The translations under genes and the position numbers were made by a program. A DNA stretch of 64,000 nt, from positions 1 through 64,000 of the forward strand of contig JAGAOO010000036.1 in assembly GCA_017623675.1 (NCBI GenBank), written 5' to 3'. Under the pieces are notes generated by a model that did no database searches, had not been told where the DNA came from, and was given only the letters and a program-made list of their open reading frames with translations. Below, piece by piece: positions 7,837 through 17,461 of the stretch (its first letter is position 1; each line of letters opens with the position of its first letter). This DNA is from Lachnospiraceae bacterium. GTDB taxonomy: Bacteria > Bacillota > Clostridia > Lachnospirales > Lachnospiraceae.

Positions 7837-8946
7837 CTATAACCATAAAAAATTGTTATCTGTCGAAATAAAATCCACATTATGAATAAAAATTACCTTT
7901 TGAATCCCCTGCTCCTCTATATATTCACTAACATCCTCATGATAATACCGTAAATCCATCATATGAATTTCACCATAATGGTCTGCCAGCATCGGAACCA
8001 TACAATTTGCATAGGAATCCTTCAATATCAATATTTTTTCATCATTTTCACTATTGCTTTCGATTACCAGTAAAGGATAATTACCTCCAAAAAAGATACT
8101 GTATTTATCCTTTCGATTTACATATTCCATATCAAACATGGAATCTTTTGTCTGCTGCTCTCCAACAACCGTTACCTTATATTCCCCCTTAGGGTTTCTA
8201 TACAATTCCACAGAATCCGACTCTTGTTCAAATAGAGGAACTTTCGAATAAAGAGAGCCATAAAATGGTTCTGCTACTTCCAGACACTGGTATTGTTCGA
8301 TTGGTGTCGGCTCTAATTCCAAAGTCCCGCATAATTCCTCATATGCATAATATGCCCCAAGTGTAGTCCAATGATGATCTGTTTTGTAGTATAAAGCTTC
8401 CCCTTTATGCTCCCTCAATACTTCTGTCACATCTACGACTGTCATCCTCCCTTCCAAAGAAGTCTGAAGCCTGTCAATCACTGATTCTTGAGAATAAGTT
8501 TCTGCATAAGCCGGAAGATATTCCGGGTAAATCTCATTCACATTTGGAGAAATCAGGAAAGTCATATCAATCTCCGGATTTTCCTCGGCAAATGCCTGTA
8601 AATACCGGATATTATCCTCCAATACCTCACCCGGTTCCTGATAATCCTGAATCAGGTATCCCTCTTTCCCTATATAAACCTGATTAATCTCTGTAATTCC
8701 CAGCACCCGATTTACTGCCACATTGCTTTTTACAAATACATCCTTTCCCAGAATCTGATCAGCGGTATATGTTTCAAATTTCTCTGTAAATTCGCCATCA
8801 ACAAACCCTTTCCATGTGAATTTCGGACATTGTTCCAGATACCGATTTTCCATTTCTGAAAAATCTCGCTGCTCCAATACCAGATACCCCAGACCAAAGA
8901 AGGCAATAAATACTAAAAATAATAGTATTTCTATTTTATTTCTCAT
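7837..8946 (-). CDS. DHHW-motif (AlgJ/AlgX-like) acetylation partner protein
   Basis: The 369-aa product has one N-terminal TM anchor (IEILLFLVFIAFFGLGYLVL) and an extracytoplasmic SGNH/AlgJ-like domain with the hallmark DHHW motif in YYKTDHHWTTLGAYYAYEEL and a C-terminal KDSYAN block near the catalytic Ser. Such proteins work with MBOAT transporters to O-acetylate exported polysaccharide or wall polymers. The start ATG 8946 follows AGGGGG by 7 bases. It lies 12 bases downstream of the MBOAT gene, so the two form an operon. The polymer substrate cannot be told from the sequence. Confidence 0.85.
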   Translation of the reverse strand: MRNKIEILLFLVFIAFFGLGYLVLEQRDFSEMENRYLEQCPKFTWKGFVDGEFTEKFETYTADQILGKDVFVKSNVAVNRVLGITEINQVYIGKEGYLIQDYQEPGEVLEDNIRYLQAFAEENPEIDMTFLISPNVNEIYPEYLPAYAETYSQESVIDRLQTSLEGRMTVVDVTEVLREHKGEALYYKTDHHWTTLGAYYAYEELCGTLELEPTPIEQYQCLEVAEPFYGSLYSKVPLFEQESDSVELYRNPKGEYKVTVVGEQQTKDSMFDMEYVNRKDKYSIFFGGNYPLLVIESNSENDEKILILKDSYANCMVPMLADHYGEIHMMDLRYYHEDVSEYIEEQGIQKVIFIHNVDFISTDNNFLWL

Positions 8947-8958
8947 ATTCACACCCCC

Positions 8959-10398
8959 TTAAAATCGAAAATACAGAAATGGATTAAAGGCATCGCTGGC
9001 AAGACAACTGGTTGCAAGAAATAATACTACTAATAATCCGGCACATTCTGCCACAATTCCAAGCACTGTTTTTCCCCGTTCCGGTAATCGCTCTCCTATC
9101 CATGCAACACATTTCTTTGGAAATGGGGTTGCTGCAATCGCCATAATCAGAAAAACTGCCAGATAGGACAACAAATAGTAGGTACTGGTACTGTTCCAAA
9201 ACGGAATTCCACCGAACCCAAACATCCGCTTACATACCATACCTAAGGTATCCATGGAATCATAGGAGAAAATCACCCAGCTGAAATTAATAAAGAACAG
9301 GGCATAGCAATGACTAATAAATGACGGTGCTTTCTCTAATAGTTTCTTCAATCCTGCCTTTTCAATCATCAATAAAACAAAGAAATACAAGCCCCACAGA
9401 ATAAAATTCCAAGCTGCACCATGCCAGAATCCGGTCAGCAACCATACAAGAAACAGGTTCAGATATGTTCGAACCTTTCCCTTGCGGTTTCCTCCCAAAG
9501 GAATATAGATATAATCCTTAAACCATGTACTTAGGGAAATATGCCAACGCCGCCAGAATTCTGTTATACTTTTTGATATATATGGATAATTAAAGTTTTC
9601 CAGAAATGTGAAGCCGAACATTTTGCCCAATCCGATTGCCATATCCGAATAACCACTGAAATCAAAATAAATCTGAAAGGTAAACGCAATAGATGCCAGC
9701 CAATATAACGCAACAGAAACCTGACTGTCACCCATCGCTCCAATTGCATCAAATACACTGCCTGCCGTATTAGCAAGCAAAACCTTTTTTCCAAGTCCGA
9801 CTACAAATCTCCTTACACCTTCTCCAAACTGTGAAACACTTTCCTGTCGTTCCTCCAATTCCTTAGCTACCGTCTGATACCTCACAATCGGACCTGCAAT
9901 CAACTGTGGAAACAGGCAAACATAAGTTGCCAGATTCAAAATATTCTTCTGTGGTTTTACCTCTCCCCGATAAACGTCAATCGTATAGGACAAGGTTTGA
10001 AACGTATAGAATGAAATACCAAGAGGCAGAGCTACCTTCAGTAACGGAAGGGAAACCCCTGCCAGCTTCCCAATACTTCCATTGAAGTTTGTCAAAAAGA
10101 AATTACTGTACTTAAAAAACGCCAGCATACCAATGCTGAATACAATCGTTCCGATTACGGCCGCTTTTGCCCCTTTATCCTTTCCCTTTTCCTTACAGGA
10201 GGCACAAACCAGTGCCAAAATGTAATTCACCAGAATGGTTGCCAGCATAACAAGAATATACCGTGGCTCTCCCCATGCGTAAAATAACAGACTGCTTATC
10301 AGCAAAACCACATTTCGAAGCTTTTTCGGACATATGAAATAAACCGCTAATACTACCGGCAAAAATACAAATAAAAATGTTGTACTGGAAAACAACAT
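8959..10398 (-). CDS. MBOAT family O-acyltransferase (AlgI/DltB-like)
   Basis: Polytopic membrane protein of 479 aa. It shows the MBOAT core FWRRWHISLSTWFKDYIYIPLGG and the catalytic-region His in FWHGAAWNFILWG. It likely transfers acetyl groups from cytoplasmic acetyl-CoA across the membrane to the DHHW partner encoded immediately downstream. Start ATG 10398 has GGAG 8 bases upstream. Size and topology fit AlgI/PatA-type proteins. No polymer synthesis genes are adjacent, so the acetylated target (peptidoglycan, exopolysaccharide or teichoic polymer) is open. Confidence 0.92.
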   Translation of the reverse strand: MLFSSTTFLFVFLPVVLAVYFICPKKLRNVVLLISSLLFYAWGEPRYILVMLATILVNYILALVCASCKEKGKDKGAKAAVIGTIVFSIGMLAFFKYSNFFLTNFNGSIGKLAGVSLPLLKVALPLGISFYTFQTLSYTIDVYRGEVKPQKNILNLATYVCLFPQLIAGPIVRYQTVAKELEERQESVSQFGEGVRRFVVGLGKKVLLANTAGSVFDAIGAMGDSQVSVALYWLASIAFTFQIYFDFSGYSDMAIGLGKMFGFTFLENFNYPYISKSITEFWRRWHISLSTWFKDYIYIPLGGNRKGKVRTYLNLFLVWLLTGFWHGAAWNFILWGLYFFVLLMIEKAGLKKLLEKAPSFISHCYALFFINFSWVIFSYDSMDTLGMVCKRMFGFGGIPFWNSTSTYYLLSYLAVFLIMAIAATPFPKKCVAWIGERLPERGKTVLGIVAECAGLLVVLFLATSCLASDAFNPFLYFRF

Positions 10399-10490
10399 AC
10401 TACTTACTCCTAACTCTTTTATATAATCTCTTTCATATCGCTTTTGAATCTTAAATCATCATATAACAGTTCCGTTGGAAAGGCAACAAC

Positions 10491-12497
10491 TTAACAAGAT
10501 AGTAGCCCTTGTTCTATCACAAAGCTTCGGCTTAATGTCTTAGTTTCTCCCAGCTTTTCAAAATAAATACTGATTTTCCGTTCATCAACATAAGTGATTG
10601 TTCCGACTCCATAACTGCGGTGCCTTACTGCCGTTCCAGCCTTTAATACTCTTTGGTCAAATCGAATCTCATTCACAAACCGGGAAGGCAAAAGAGTTTT
10701 ATTATACCGTTCCTTTAAAACATAAATATGCAGATAGGTTTTCGCTCTGGTTACCGCAACATAGAACATCCTTCGTTCTTCTTCAATATCTTCCGGTTTT
10801 CCTGCCTTTTTATGAGGAGTTATCCCTTCATTGGCTTCCAAGAGAAATACCACTTCATATTCCAAGCCCTTGGCACTGTGCATGGTAGTCAGAGTGACTG
10901 CCTCCTCCTGCCAATCCAACTTCTGTTGCTTTTGCCGCTGTTCCTCTAACCGGTTCCCATAGTCTTCTATATATTCAAACCATTCCTCAAATGTTTTATA
11001 AGGCTTTGCCATTGCCTGTATTTCCTCTAAGATATCTGTCAGTTCTTCCAGCTTAATCCTATGCTGGCTTGCATATTCTTCTAGGTAATCCTCATATCCA
11101 ATACCTTTTCGAATATATTGAATGGCTGTATACGGTTCCATCTTTCGCAGTCGTTCTATATCAGAATTTAACTTTTGTAAATGTTCCACCGCCCAGCTTT
11201 TATCCTTAACTGCTTCCTGAATCTTATCCAGGTCAACCTGAGGCTGAGACAGCCATTCCCGTCTCAAATACCGCTTTGGTCGGTTCCATATCTGTAGAAA
11301 ATCCGCCCGTTCTCTGCTTCCCATGGCAATTCGAATATAGGTAATCAACTGTTTTGCAATCCAGTGGTCATAACAATTCGGCAATCGGTCCCTCATGCGA
11401 AATGGAATATTATACTCCATTAATTTATCTACCACTCGTCTGGATTCCATATTGGTTCGGAAAATCACAGCCATTTCATTATAAGACATCCCTTTCTTCT
11501 TATAATCCTGAATTCGTTTCAGGATATCCTGACTTTCTTCTCCATTGGTTTTTAACTCATGAATACAGATTGGTTGTTCATATGGACGATTTCCCTGAAT
11601 GTCTTTGAAATATCGCTTTGTATTATTGGCAATCATCCGCAAACTGCCTTCCACAATCTCCCGACTGGAGCGATAATTGATATTCAAAAGTATCTGTTCT
11701 GCCTTGGGAAAGTCCCTATGAAATCCCAGCATAATTTCCGGCTTTGCACCTCGGAACCGATAGATTGACTGGTCATCATCTCCCACTACAAATAGATTTT
11801 GGTCCTTGCCTGCCAGCAATTTTACAATTTCATACTGAATCCGGTTAATATCCTGAAACTCATCAATTAAAATGTATTGGAATTTTCTCTGCCACATTTG
11901 ACAAATATCCTTCCGTTCCTTTAGCAGTTCATAGGTGTACACCAGCATATCATCAAAATCGATTTTATGTTCATGACGAAGCTGTTCCTCATAGCTTCGA
12001 TAAATCCGGCGAAATTCTTCTTCTCCACAAGTAGTACTGTAATAATGCTGCAAATCCATATATTCACTTTTCACAAGAGTAATTTCCCCAATTATCCCCT
12101 GTAGGAATTCTTCCTCATCTTCGAATTCCAGCTGCATTTCCTGAACAATGATTTTCAGAATATTCCGCTTTTGCTCCTCCGGCAACACCTGTGCTCCTGT
12201 ATATCCATAGGCTCTACGCAGAATCATAAAGAATACGGAATGAAAGGTACCAAAAGTACAGGGAGCCTTAGCTCCCTGCATCATCCTTTGGAATCGCTCC
12301 TTCATTTCCATTGCAGCCGCTTTGGTAAAGGTAATCACCAAAACATTCTCCGGATGGATTCCTGCTTCTTCAATTAAATATCGGGTTCGATGGGTAATCA
12401 CTGCTGTCTTTCCGGAACCCGGACCTGCTAACACCAGACAGGGCCCATTGATATGGCGAACTGCCCTCTCCTGTGCTTCATTTAATGTAATACTCAA
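10491..12497 (-). CDS. UvrD/PcrA-like superfamily 1 DNA helicase
   Basis: ATP-dependent 3'-5' DNA helicase of 668 aa. Motif I GPGSGKT (residues about 24-30), motif II DEFQD, motif III VGDDDQSIYRFRGA, motif IV NYRSS and motif V/VI TMHSAKGLEYEVVFL with VAVTRAKTYL are visible. The C-terminus (VRHRSYGVGTITYV..ISIYFEKLGETKTL) resembles the PcrA Tudor-like domain. It is shorter than typical PcrA (about 740 aa), so it may be a paralogue. The start is TTG 12497, chosen because AAGGAG is five bases upstream. It follows gltX by 15 bases. Confidence 0.9.
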   Translation of the reverse strand: MSITLNEAQERAVRHINGPCLVLAGPGSGKTAVITHRTRYLIEEAGIHPENVLVITFTKAAAMEMKERFQRMMQGAKAPCTFGTFHSVFFMILRRAYGYTGAQVLPEEQKRNILKIIVQEMQLEFEDEEEFLQGIIGEITLVKSEYMDLQHYYSTTCGEEEFRRIYRSYEEQLRHEHKIDFDDMLVYTYELLKERKDICQMWQRKFQYILIDEFQDINRIQYEIVKLLAGKDQNLFVVGDDDQSIYRFRGAKPEIMLGFHRDFPKAEQILLNINYRSSREIVEGSLRMIANNTKRYFKDIQGNRPYEQPICIHELKTNGEESQDILKRIQDYKKKGMSYNEMAVIFRTNMESRRVVDKLMEYNIPFRMRDRLPNCYDHWIAKQLITYIRIAMGSRERADFLQIWNRPKRYLRREWLSQPQVDLDKIQEAVKDKSWAVEHLQKLNSDIERLRKMEPYTAIQYIRKGIGYEDYLEEYASQHRIKLEELTDILEEIQAMAKPYKTFEEWFEYIEDYGNRLEEQRQKQQKLDWQEEAVTLTTMHSAKGLEYEVVFLLEANEGITPHKKAGKPEDIEEERRMFYVAVTRAKTYLHIYVLKERYNKTLLPSRFVNEIRFDQRVLKAGTAVRHRSYGVGTITYVDERKISIYFEKLGETKTLSRSFVIEQGLLSC

Positions 12498-12512
12498 ATT
12501 AACTCCTTATCA

Positions 12513-13988
12513 TTACTGATTGGCCTTTTCCAGCTTCTCAATACCGATTTCCATACGCTTTAAGGATTCTTCCTTGCCAATAATGTCCATAATTTCAAAT
12601 GCTCCTCCCGGAGTTGACTGCTTCCCGGAAACTGCAGTACGAATCGGCCATAAGCCTGTACCGTTCTTAATTCCCTTATTTGCAATATATTCCATTAATT
12701 TGTCATGGAGGGCATCTAAGCTCCAATCATCAAAATCCTTTAATATCTCATACTCTTCTTTCAAAATTTCCAAAGAATTCTCCAGATTAGTCTTCATCTT
12801 CTTATGACAATACATTTCCACATCATAATCCGGTAATTCCTCAAAGAAATCAACCAGCTCCTTTACATCCGGTAAAATCTCCATACGGGTCTGAACCAAT
12901 GGGCAGATTTTATCCAAATCCAAATCCTTGGTAATCACTTCCTTGATATATGGGGTGACTAATTCCCGGAATTTGTCAGGTTCCATTGCCTTTAAATATT
13001 CCCCATTCATCCATTTTAACTTATTGATATCGAATACAGAAGGAGACTTGTTAATTCTATGATAATCAAACTCTTTTACTAATTCCTCTAAAGAGAAAAT
13101 CTCCTGGTTACTGTCCGGACTCCAGCCAAGCAATGCAACATAATTTACAACTGCTTCCGTTACAAATCCCTGGTCGATTAAGTCTTCAAAAGAAGAATGT
13201 CCACTTCTCTTACTTAATTTCTGATGATTCTCATCTGTAATTAATGGACAGTGAATGTACTTTGGTTCCTCCCAGCCAAACGCCTGATATAACAACGTGT
13301 ACTTTGGAGAAGATGAAATATATTCATTTCCACGTACTACATGGGTAATTCCCATTAAATGGTCATCTACTACGTTTGCAAAATTATAAGTAGGAAATCC
13401 ATCTGACTTTATAAGAATCATATCATCCAATTCATTATTCGGAACTGTAACATCTCCATATAACTCATCATGGAAAGTAGTTGTTCCCTCTGTTGGACTG
13501 TTCTGACGAATGACATATGGTACACCAGCCGCCAGTTTTGCATCAATTTCTTCCTGACTCAGATGAAGACAGTGCTTATCATACACTACAATTTCCTTGG
13601 TTTCTCCGCTTTCTGTAGTAATCGTTTGACGAAGAGACTCCAGACGTTCCTTATCACAGAAACAATAATATGCCTTTCCTTCTGCTATCAGTTTCTTGGC
13701 ATATTCCATATAGATTCCGGCAGCCTGACGTTCACTTTGAATATATGGTCCCACGCCACCATCCTTATCCGGTCCTTCATCATGCTTTAAGCCTGTCTTT
13801 TCCATTGTACGGTAAATAATATCCAGCGCCTCTTCCACAAATCGTTCCTGATCGGTATCTTCAATCCGCAAAATAAAATCTCCACCCTCATGCTTGGCAA
13901 TTAAATAAGCATACAAAGCGGTTCTTAAATTTCCTACGTGCATACGTCCTGTTGGACTTGGTGCAAATCTGGTTCTAATTTTGCTCAT
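12513..13988 (-). CDS. gltX: Glutamyl-tRNA synthetase
   Basis: Class Ib synthetase of 491 aa that charges tRNA-Glu (and possibly tRNA-Gln, to be amidated later). The HIGH-type motif is in [22 protein letters not shown] (residues about 7-28), the KMSKS-type motif is KLSKRSG, and [16 protein letters not shown] with the anticodon-binding helical C-terminus follows. Start ATG 13988 has AAGGAG at good distance. It precedes the helicase gene in the same direction. Confidence 0.95.
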   Translation of the reverse strand: MSKIRTRFAPSPTGRMHVGNLRTALYAYLIAKHEGGDFILRIEDTDQERFVEEALDIIYRTMEKTGLKHDEGPDKDGGVGPYIQSERQAAGIYMEYAKKLIAEGKAYYCFCDKERLESLRQTITTESGETKEIVVYDKHCLHLSQEEIDAKLAAGVPYVIRQNSPTEGTTTFHDELYGDVTVPNNELDDMILIKSDGFPTYNFANVVDDHLMGITHVVRGNEYISSSPKYTLLYQAFGWEEPKYIHCPLITDENHQKLSKRSGHSSFEDLIDQGFVTEAVVNYVALLGWSPDSNQEIFSLEELVKEFDYHRINKSPSVFDINKLKWMNGEYLKAMEPDKFRELVTPYIKEVITKDLDLDKICPLVQTRMEILPDVKELVDFFEELPDYDVEMYCHKKMKTNLENSLEILKEEYEILKDFDDWSLDALHDKLMEYIANKGIKNGTGLWPIRTAVSGKQSTPGGAFEIMDIIGKEESLKRMEIGIEKLEKANQ

Positions 13989-14036
13989 TTTCTTCTCTCC
14001 TTCGAACTATATTATTCTCGAAAAAAGAGCTTTCCA

Positions 14037-14076
14037 GAAAAAACGAATCCTATAACGTTCCATTATCACGATTCGT
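14037..14076 (-). terminator. Intrinsic terminator after the SEC-C gene
   Basis: ACGAATC (14043-14049) pairs with GATTCGT (14070-14076), with an inner ATAA/TTAT. On the minus strand six T follow (14042-14037). It separates the SEC-C gene from gltX. Confidence 0.75.
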
Positions 14077-14105
14077 CATCTGCAAAGCCCCATTTGCATC
14101 AACTT

Positions 14106-14612
14106 TTACTTATTTGCTCCACAGCAGAACTTGAACTTCTTGCCGGAACCACATGGACATGGATCATTCCGACCTACCTTTGGTGGCTTTACAACAGTCT
14201 TAGAAGTCTTTTCCTGTCTGTATAATTCCTTTCTACGCTCCGGAGTTAAGATATCATCCCACTCCTCTAAGGTATACAGCCACTCTGCATTACAGCCAAC
14301 CATATTCATATAAAGCTTTTCCACATCGATATCGAGAGAAACCTTTGTATCTGCTTCCATTTCTTCAATACCGTTTGGTGTCTTTAAGCTTTCATCAATT
14401 CCATCCAAGAATCCAACCATTAATTGCAGGGTGGTTTCATACTTATCTGCTAATTCCTGAACCGTACCTTCTACTACCTCTTCCGGATTCTTTAATAACT
14501 GCTGATAAATTCCTTTTTCTACGTTAAAATAATTCAACCAGAATTGTTTTCCTTCCGGTGTTCTGTCATCCAAACCATAAGCGTAATCACGCCATTCCTT
14601 TAATAAACTCAT
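14106..14612 (-). CDS. SEC-C metal-binding motif protein
   Basis: The 168-aa cytoplasmic protein has a helical N-terminal domain of unknown role ([22 protein letters not shown]) and a C-terminal SEC-C zinc motif, [18 protein letters not shown], as found at the end of SecA. I set the start at ATG 14612 (MSLLKEW), which has GAGGA upstream; the frame open to 14699 lacks one. Two possible promoters precede it and a terminator follows, so it appears monocistronic. Function unknown; protein-binding through the zinc motif is an inference from the family. Confidence 0.8.
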   Translation of the reverse strand: MSLLKEWRDYAYGLDDRTPEGKQFWLNYFNVEKGIYQQLLKNPEEVVEGTVQELADKYETTLQLMVGFLDGIDESLKTPNGIEEMEADTKVSLDIDVEKLYMNMVGCNAEWLYTLEEWDDILTPERRKELYRQEKTSKTVVKPPKVGRNDPCPCGSGKKFKFCCGANK

Positions 14613-14647
14613 TACTTTGTCCTCTTCTTTCTCATTTTGTATATGAA

Positions 14648-14677
14648 AGTATAATATGTCTAAATTCTGTCTTGCAA
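14648..14677 (-). promoter_or_regulatory. Promoter P2 of the SEC-C gene
   Basis: Minus-strand TTGCAA (14677-14672), 18-base spacer, TATACT (14653-14648). Confidence 0.4.
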
Positions 14678-14689
14678 CTCGACTTTCAC

Positions 14690-14718
14690 AGTATAGCAAA
14701 CCTATTGTCAGATTTCAA
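14690..14718 (-). promoter_or_regulatory. Promoter P1 of the SEC-C gene
   Basis: Minus-strand TTGAAA (14718-14713), 17-base spacer, TATACT (14695-14690); close to consensus and upstream of P2. Confidence 0.55.
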
Positions 14719-14728
14719 CTACTTTCCG

Positions 14729-15049
14729 CTACCATGTCGCCTGCTTCCATTCTTCCTGTCGACTGTCATATTCTTCCTCTAACCACCGGATAGCAGCCTC
14801 TCTGCCTGCTTCGCTGAATTCAAAGCGTTGTCTTGTCTTGCTCTCTTCCGGGGTTACCTCATAAGAATATGGTTCTCTCCATACTACAGCTTCTAACCAG
14901 ACCTGTTCCACTTCCCTGGTTTCTCCATCCAACTCTTCCTGTTTCTTTTCTACCACCTTATGAAGCAGAAACCGCATCCCTCGATAGCTTCCCGTCCATT
15001 TCTGTTTTTTCAGATATTCCAATGGCATATATTCACTGCGTTCCAGCAT
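14729..15049 (-). CDS. Conserved small protein of unknown function
   Basis: The 106-aa product is not recognised. It is charged and predicted soluble, with a possible beta-rich middle (YRGMRFLLHKVVEKK, EQVWLEAVVWREPYSYEVTPEE) and a helical tail containing RQRFEFSEAGREAAIRWLEEEYDSRQEEW. AAGGAG lies six bases before ATG 15049. It starts 10 bases after the patatin stop, so the two are probably co-transcribed. No signal peptide or metal site is visible. Confidence 0.75.
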   Translation of the reverse strand: MLERSEYMPLEYLKKQKWTGSYRGMRFLLHKVVEKKQEELDGETREVEQVWLEAVVWREPYSYEVTPEESKTRQRFEFSEAGREAAIRWLEEEYDSRQEEWKQATW

Positions 15050-15059
15050 ACATTTCTCC

Positions 15060-15908
15060 TTATTCTTTCATGAAAGCACATAGATTATCATACTCTGCCT
15101 TCATACGGTCATAACCATGCTGATAGAATTCTTCCCGTTTCTCCTCTCTGGTTTCGAATTTACTAATACATGGCATCTCCGGACGCAGAATAAATATTTT
15201 TCCTTCCTCTGCTAAACGTTCCATTTCCTCTCGTTGGGTCTGATATACATCTGCCCGTTCCAGCAAAGCATCTGCAAACTTCGGATATTTTTTACCATAC
15301 AGTGCTTTAATAAATGGTTTAAACTTATTATAATCCGTCGGGGTTTCGTTACCGGTCTTGGTCATGATAATAACCACTTTGTCACATCCCCGTTCAAAAG
15401 CATGTTGATAAGGAATGGAATCCACCAGACTACCATCCATATAATCCTGTCCATCCATTTCCACAGGCAAAGATAAGATTGGCACAGAACAAGAAGCCTT
15501 CACTGCAGTCAGGGTATGGTTATCCTCCCCTGCTCCATTAATATATTCAGCTTCTGCCGTTGAACAGTTAACCACCACGATTTCATGCTCCACCTTCGAA
15601 TTCCGATGTGCCTCAAAATCATATGGAAATGTCTTATAGGAAAATTCAAATACCATTTTTTCCAAGTTCAAATAATTACCTGTCTTAAATAATTGAGATG
15701 CGCCATAGTAAGCATCCTTTTTTCCCGGACTGATTACTTTTCTGGTTCTGCCTCTCTGTCCAGCAATAAAATTCATCATATTACCTGCTCCGGCAGAGAC
15801 ACCGGCAATATAATCAAAGCTTACTCCGTTATCCAGAAGGAAATCCAATGCACCTGCGGTAAATAACCCGCGCAACGCACCACCCTCCAGCACAAGTCCA
15901 ATTTTCAT
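15060..15908 (-). CDS. Patatin-like phospholipase
   Basis: Ser-Asp dyad lipid acyl hydrolase of the RssA/YjjU type, 282 aa. Oxyanion loop GGALRG (residues about 9-14), nucleophile elbow GVSAG near residue 38 and catalytic Asp in MDGSLVDSIP are all present. Start ATG 15908 has AAGGAT upstream; a TTG two codons earlier is also open. The small gene 14729-15049 follows at 10 bases. No signal peptide is visible, so it probably acts on cytoplasmic or inner-membrane lipid. Confidence 0.9.
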   Translation of the reverse strand: MKIGLVLEGGALRGLFTAGALDFLLDNGVSFDYIAGVSAGAGNMMNFIAGQRGRTRKVISPGKKDAYYGASQLFKTGNYLNLEKMVFEFSYKTFPYDFEAHRNSKVEHEIVVVNCSTAEAEYINGAGEDNHTLTAVKASCSVPILSLPVEMDGQDYMDGSLVDSIPYQHAFERGCDKVVIIMTKTGNETPTDYNKFKPFIKALYGKKYPKFADALLERADVYQTQREEMERLAEEGKIFILRPEMPCISKFETREEKREEFYQHGYDRMKAEYDNLCAFMKE

Positions 15909-16074
15909 GTCCAATCATCCTTATCCATTGTATTTCTATCAAAAATTATCTTTTAAAACCTTGTTCCATTATCATAAATCCTGTCAAAAAATGCAAGCCA
16001 TATTCCAAGATTTATTCAATTTTAATTATTTGTTCTCCATTATCCAAACAAACCATATGAATTCATTTTTTACG

Positions 16075-16530
16075 TCAGAAAATTGCCAAGGATGCAATTA
16101 CGATTCGGATGATATAATACACAAACCCGGCAATTGCCAGACAGTTACTGGCAAAAATACATCCACCTGCAATGATATGAAACTTCTGTTTATGTTTTTC
16201 TTCATTTAGAACCAAAGTTCGTGCTACCGGATAAGAAGCCGGAGCAGACAGAATGGATAAAATGGTTACTTTAAACCCTTTTACTCCTTTCATGATAACA
16301 AAACAGTCTACAAATAATAAAAGCAATGGAATTGCAACCACGATGGCAAATATTAAAGCTGCTATTACCGTTGTCTTCATACAGTCCAACAATTCCAAAC
16401 CAGAATACATACCCGTATTATTTGGAAAAAACCAGCCTCCTGCATTAAAAAAAATCATACATGGAAACACAACACATGCTAAAATATTCGAACACTCAAA
16501 AATATACACTAATATTGGATTTCTTTTCAT
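16075..16530 (-). CDS. Four-helix membrane protein of unknown function
   Basis: The 151-aa hydrophobic product has about four TM segments (residues about 6-28, 52-75, 82-103, 118-148) and a basic loop NEEKHKQK. I recognise no family. ATG 16530 has GAGGGAG six bases upstream, and a promoter TTTACA-N17-TATTAT (16620-16648) precedes it. It appears monocistronic, in an isolated position between patatin and the biotin genes. Confidence 0.7.
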   Translation of the reverse strand: MKRNPILVYIFECSNILACVVFPCMIFFNAGGWFFPNNTGMYSGLELLDCMKTTVIAALIFAIVVAIPLLLLFVDCFVIMKGVKGFKVTILSILSAPASYPVARTLVLNEEKHKQKFHIIAGGCIFASNCLAIAGFVYYIIRIVIASLAIF

Positions 16531-16619
16531 ATGTATCTCCCTCTTACTTCCATCTTGCTAACAAGCAGTATTTTTCTGCGTTGCAGTTTCTAACAGGAAC
16601 GCATCAGTTGCTATTACAT

Positions 16620-16648
16620 ATAATACGCTATTAAAGGATTCTTGTAAA
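16620..16648 (-). promoter_or_regulatory. Promoter of the four-helix membrane protein gene
   Basis: Minus-strand TTTACA (16648-16643), 17-base spacer, TATTAT (16625-16620). It starts just past the terminator of the candidate small RNA. Confidence 0.5.
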
Positions 16649-16654
16649 GAATGG

Positions 16655-16681
16655 AAAAAGACCCCGGCGGGGAAACCGGGG
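16655..16681 (-). terminator. GC-rich intrinsic terminator (bioY transcript / candidate sRNA)
   Basis: Minus-strand CCCCGG-tttccccg-CCGGGG (16681-16662) followed by TCTTTTTCC. Confidence 0.7.
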
Positions 16682-16809
16682 CCTCATGGATAAAGGGGAG
16701 GATCGTAGGTCTTTTCTATCGAAAAGAGCTTACGTTGTAACTCCGATAAGTTGTTACTTATCGGATAATCATAGTATTTACATATTCCTGATGTTTATAC
16801 CTTTTATCT
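16655..16809 (-). ncRNA. Candidate C-rich small RNA downstream of bioY
   Basis: A predicted transcript of about 155 nt on the minus strand has its own promoter (16816-16844) and a terminator. Hairpins: CCGATAAGT/ACTTATCGG (16743-16764, perfect 9 bp) and CTTTTC/GAAAAG (16711-16726). Between the second hairpin and the terminator lies an unpaired TCCTCCCCTTT (16692-16702), complementary to Shine-Dalgarno sequences, as in C-rich Firmicutes regulatory RNAs such as RsaE or FsrA. It could instead be the 3' UTR of birA-bioY. No Rfam family was recognised. Confidence 0.45.
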
Positions 16810-16815
16810 TCTTTT

Positions 16816-16844
16816 TTTATATTTCTTTTTTATTCTCGAATCAA
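16816..16844 (-). promoter_or_regulatory. Promoter of the candidate small RNA
   Basis: Minus-strand TTGATT (16844-16839), 17-base spacer, TATAAA (16821-16816), placed 3 bases beyond the bioY stop codon. Confidence 0.4.
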
Positions 16845-16846
16845 TT

Positions 16847-17404
16847 CTAGTCAACTGTCTTCTTTTCTGCCGCTCCCGTCATCCCCATAGCTTTTCGAAT
16901 TGGGATTGCCAAACCATAAGCTATCACTATAGATATAATATCCTTTACCAAATATGGTGCAGATGCCAGTAAAAATGCTTCCCAAAAGGTTCGGTTACTT
17001 ACAATTGCAAATTGAACAGCACCACAGCCATGACAAATCAAAAGTCCTGCTATGCTCAGAAAAATAGATAACCATTTCATTTGCAAGGATTCTACCCAGC
17101 CACTTGCAAATGCTAAAAATAAGAATCCCCAGATAAAACCACCGGTAAGTCCGAATAATTTAGCCGGACCGGCTCCAAAATTCGAATAAACAGGTACACC
17201 AACCAAACCGATTAAAATATAAACAAAAGTTGCCATCGTTCCTTTCCACTTTCCAAGGGCAAAACCGGTCAGTGCCACAGCAAACGTTTGAAGTGTAATT
17301 GGTATCCCCCATGGTGTAGGAATCGATAACTGGCTCATAACAGCTATCACTGCTGCAAATACACCGATGAAAACAATATCTTTTACCGTAAACTTTCCTT
17401 TCAT
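16847..17404 (-). CDS. bioY: Biotin ECF transporter substrate-binding component BioY
   Basis: Integral membrane S component, 185 aa with about six TM helices, which captures biotin and is energised by a general ECF module not present in this window. Family signatures are PTPWGIPITLQTFAVALTGFALG near the N-terminus and GPAKLFGLTGGFIWGFL in the middle. Start ATG 17404 follows GGAGG by 9 bases; an in-frame ATG nine codons earlier lacks a site. It lies 57 bases after birA, in the same operon behind a likely BirA operator, so it should be repressed when biotin is plentiful. Confidence 0.93.
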   Translation of the reverse strand: MKGKFTVKDIVFIGVFAAVIAVMSQLSIPTPWGIPITLQTFAVALTGFALGKWKGTMATFVYILIGLVGVPVYSNFGAGPAKLFGLTGGFIWGFLFLAFASGWVESLQMKWLSIFLSIAGLLICHGCGAVQFAIVSNRTFWEAFLLASAPYLVKDIISIVIAYGLAIPIRKAMGMTGAAEKKTVD

Positions 17405-17461
17405 TTTTCTGAGCCTCCATTTTCTTCTCATTATTGTACAAATATAATGTATCTTTCTTAA

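Larger units (their letters stand above)
16531..16846 (-). other. 316-base gene-free region: leader, terminator and candidate sRNA
   Basis: From high to low coordinate it holds a promoter directly after the bioY stop, a run of hairpins and a C-rich segment (see candidate small RNA), a GC-rich terminator, and the promoter and about 85-base leader of the downstream membrane protein gene. No open frame with a ribosome binding site was seen. Confidence 0.6.

Noticed and set aside
15915..16074. Small gene between patatin and the membrane protein
   Set aside because: AT-rich with promoter-like elements for patatin only; no frame with ribosome binding site.
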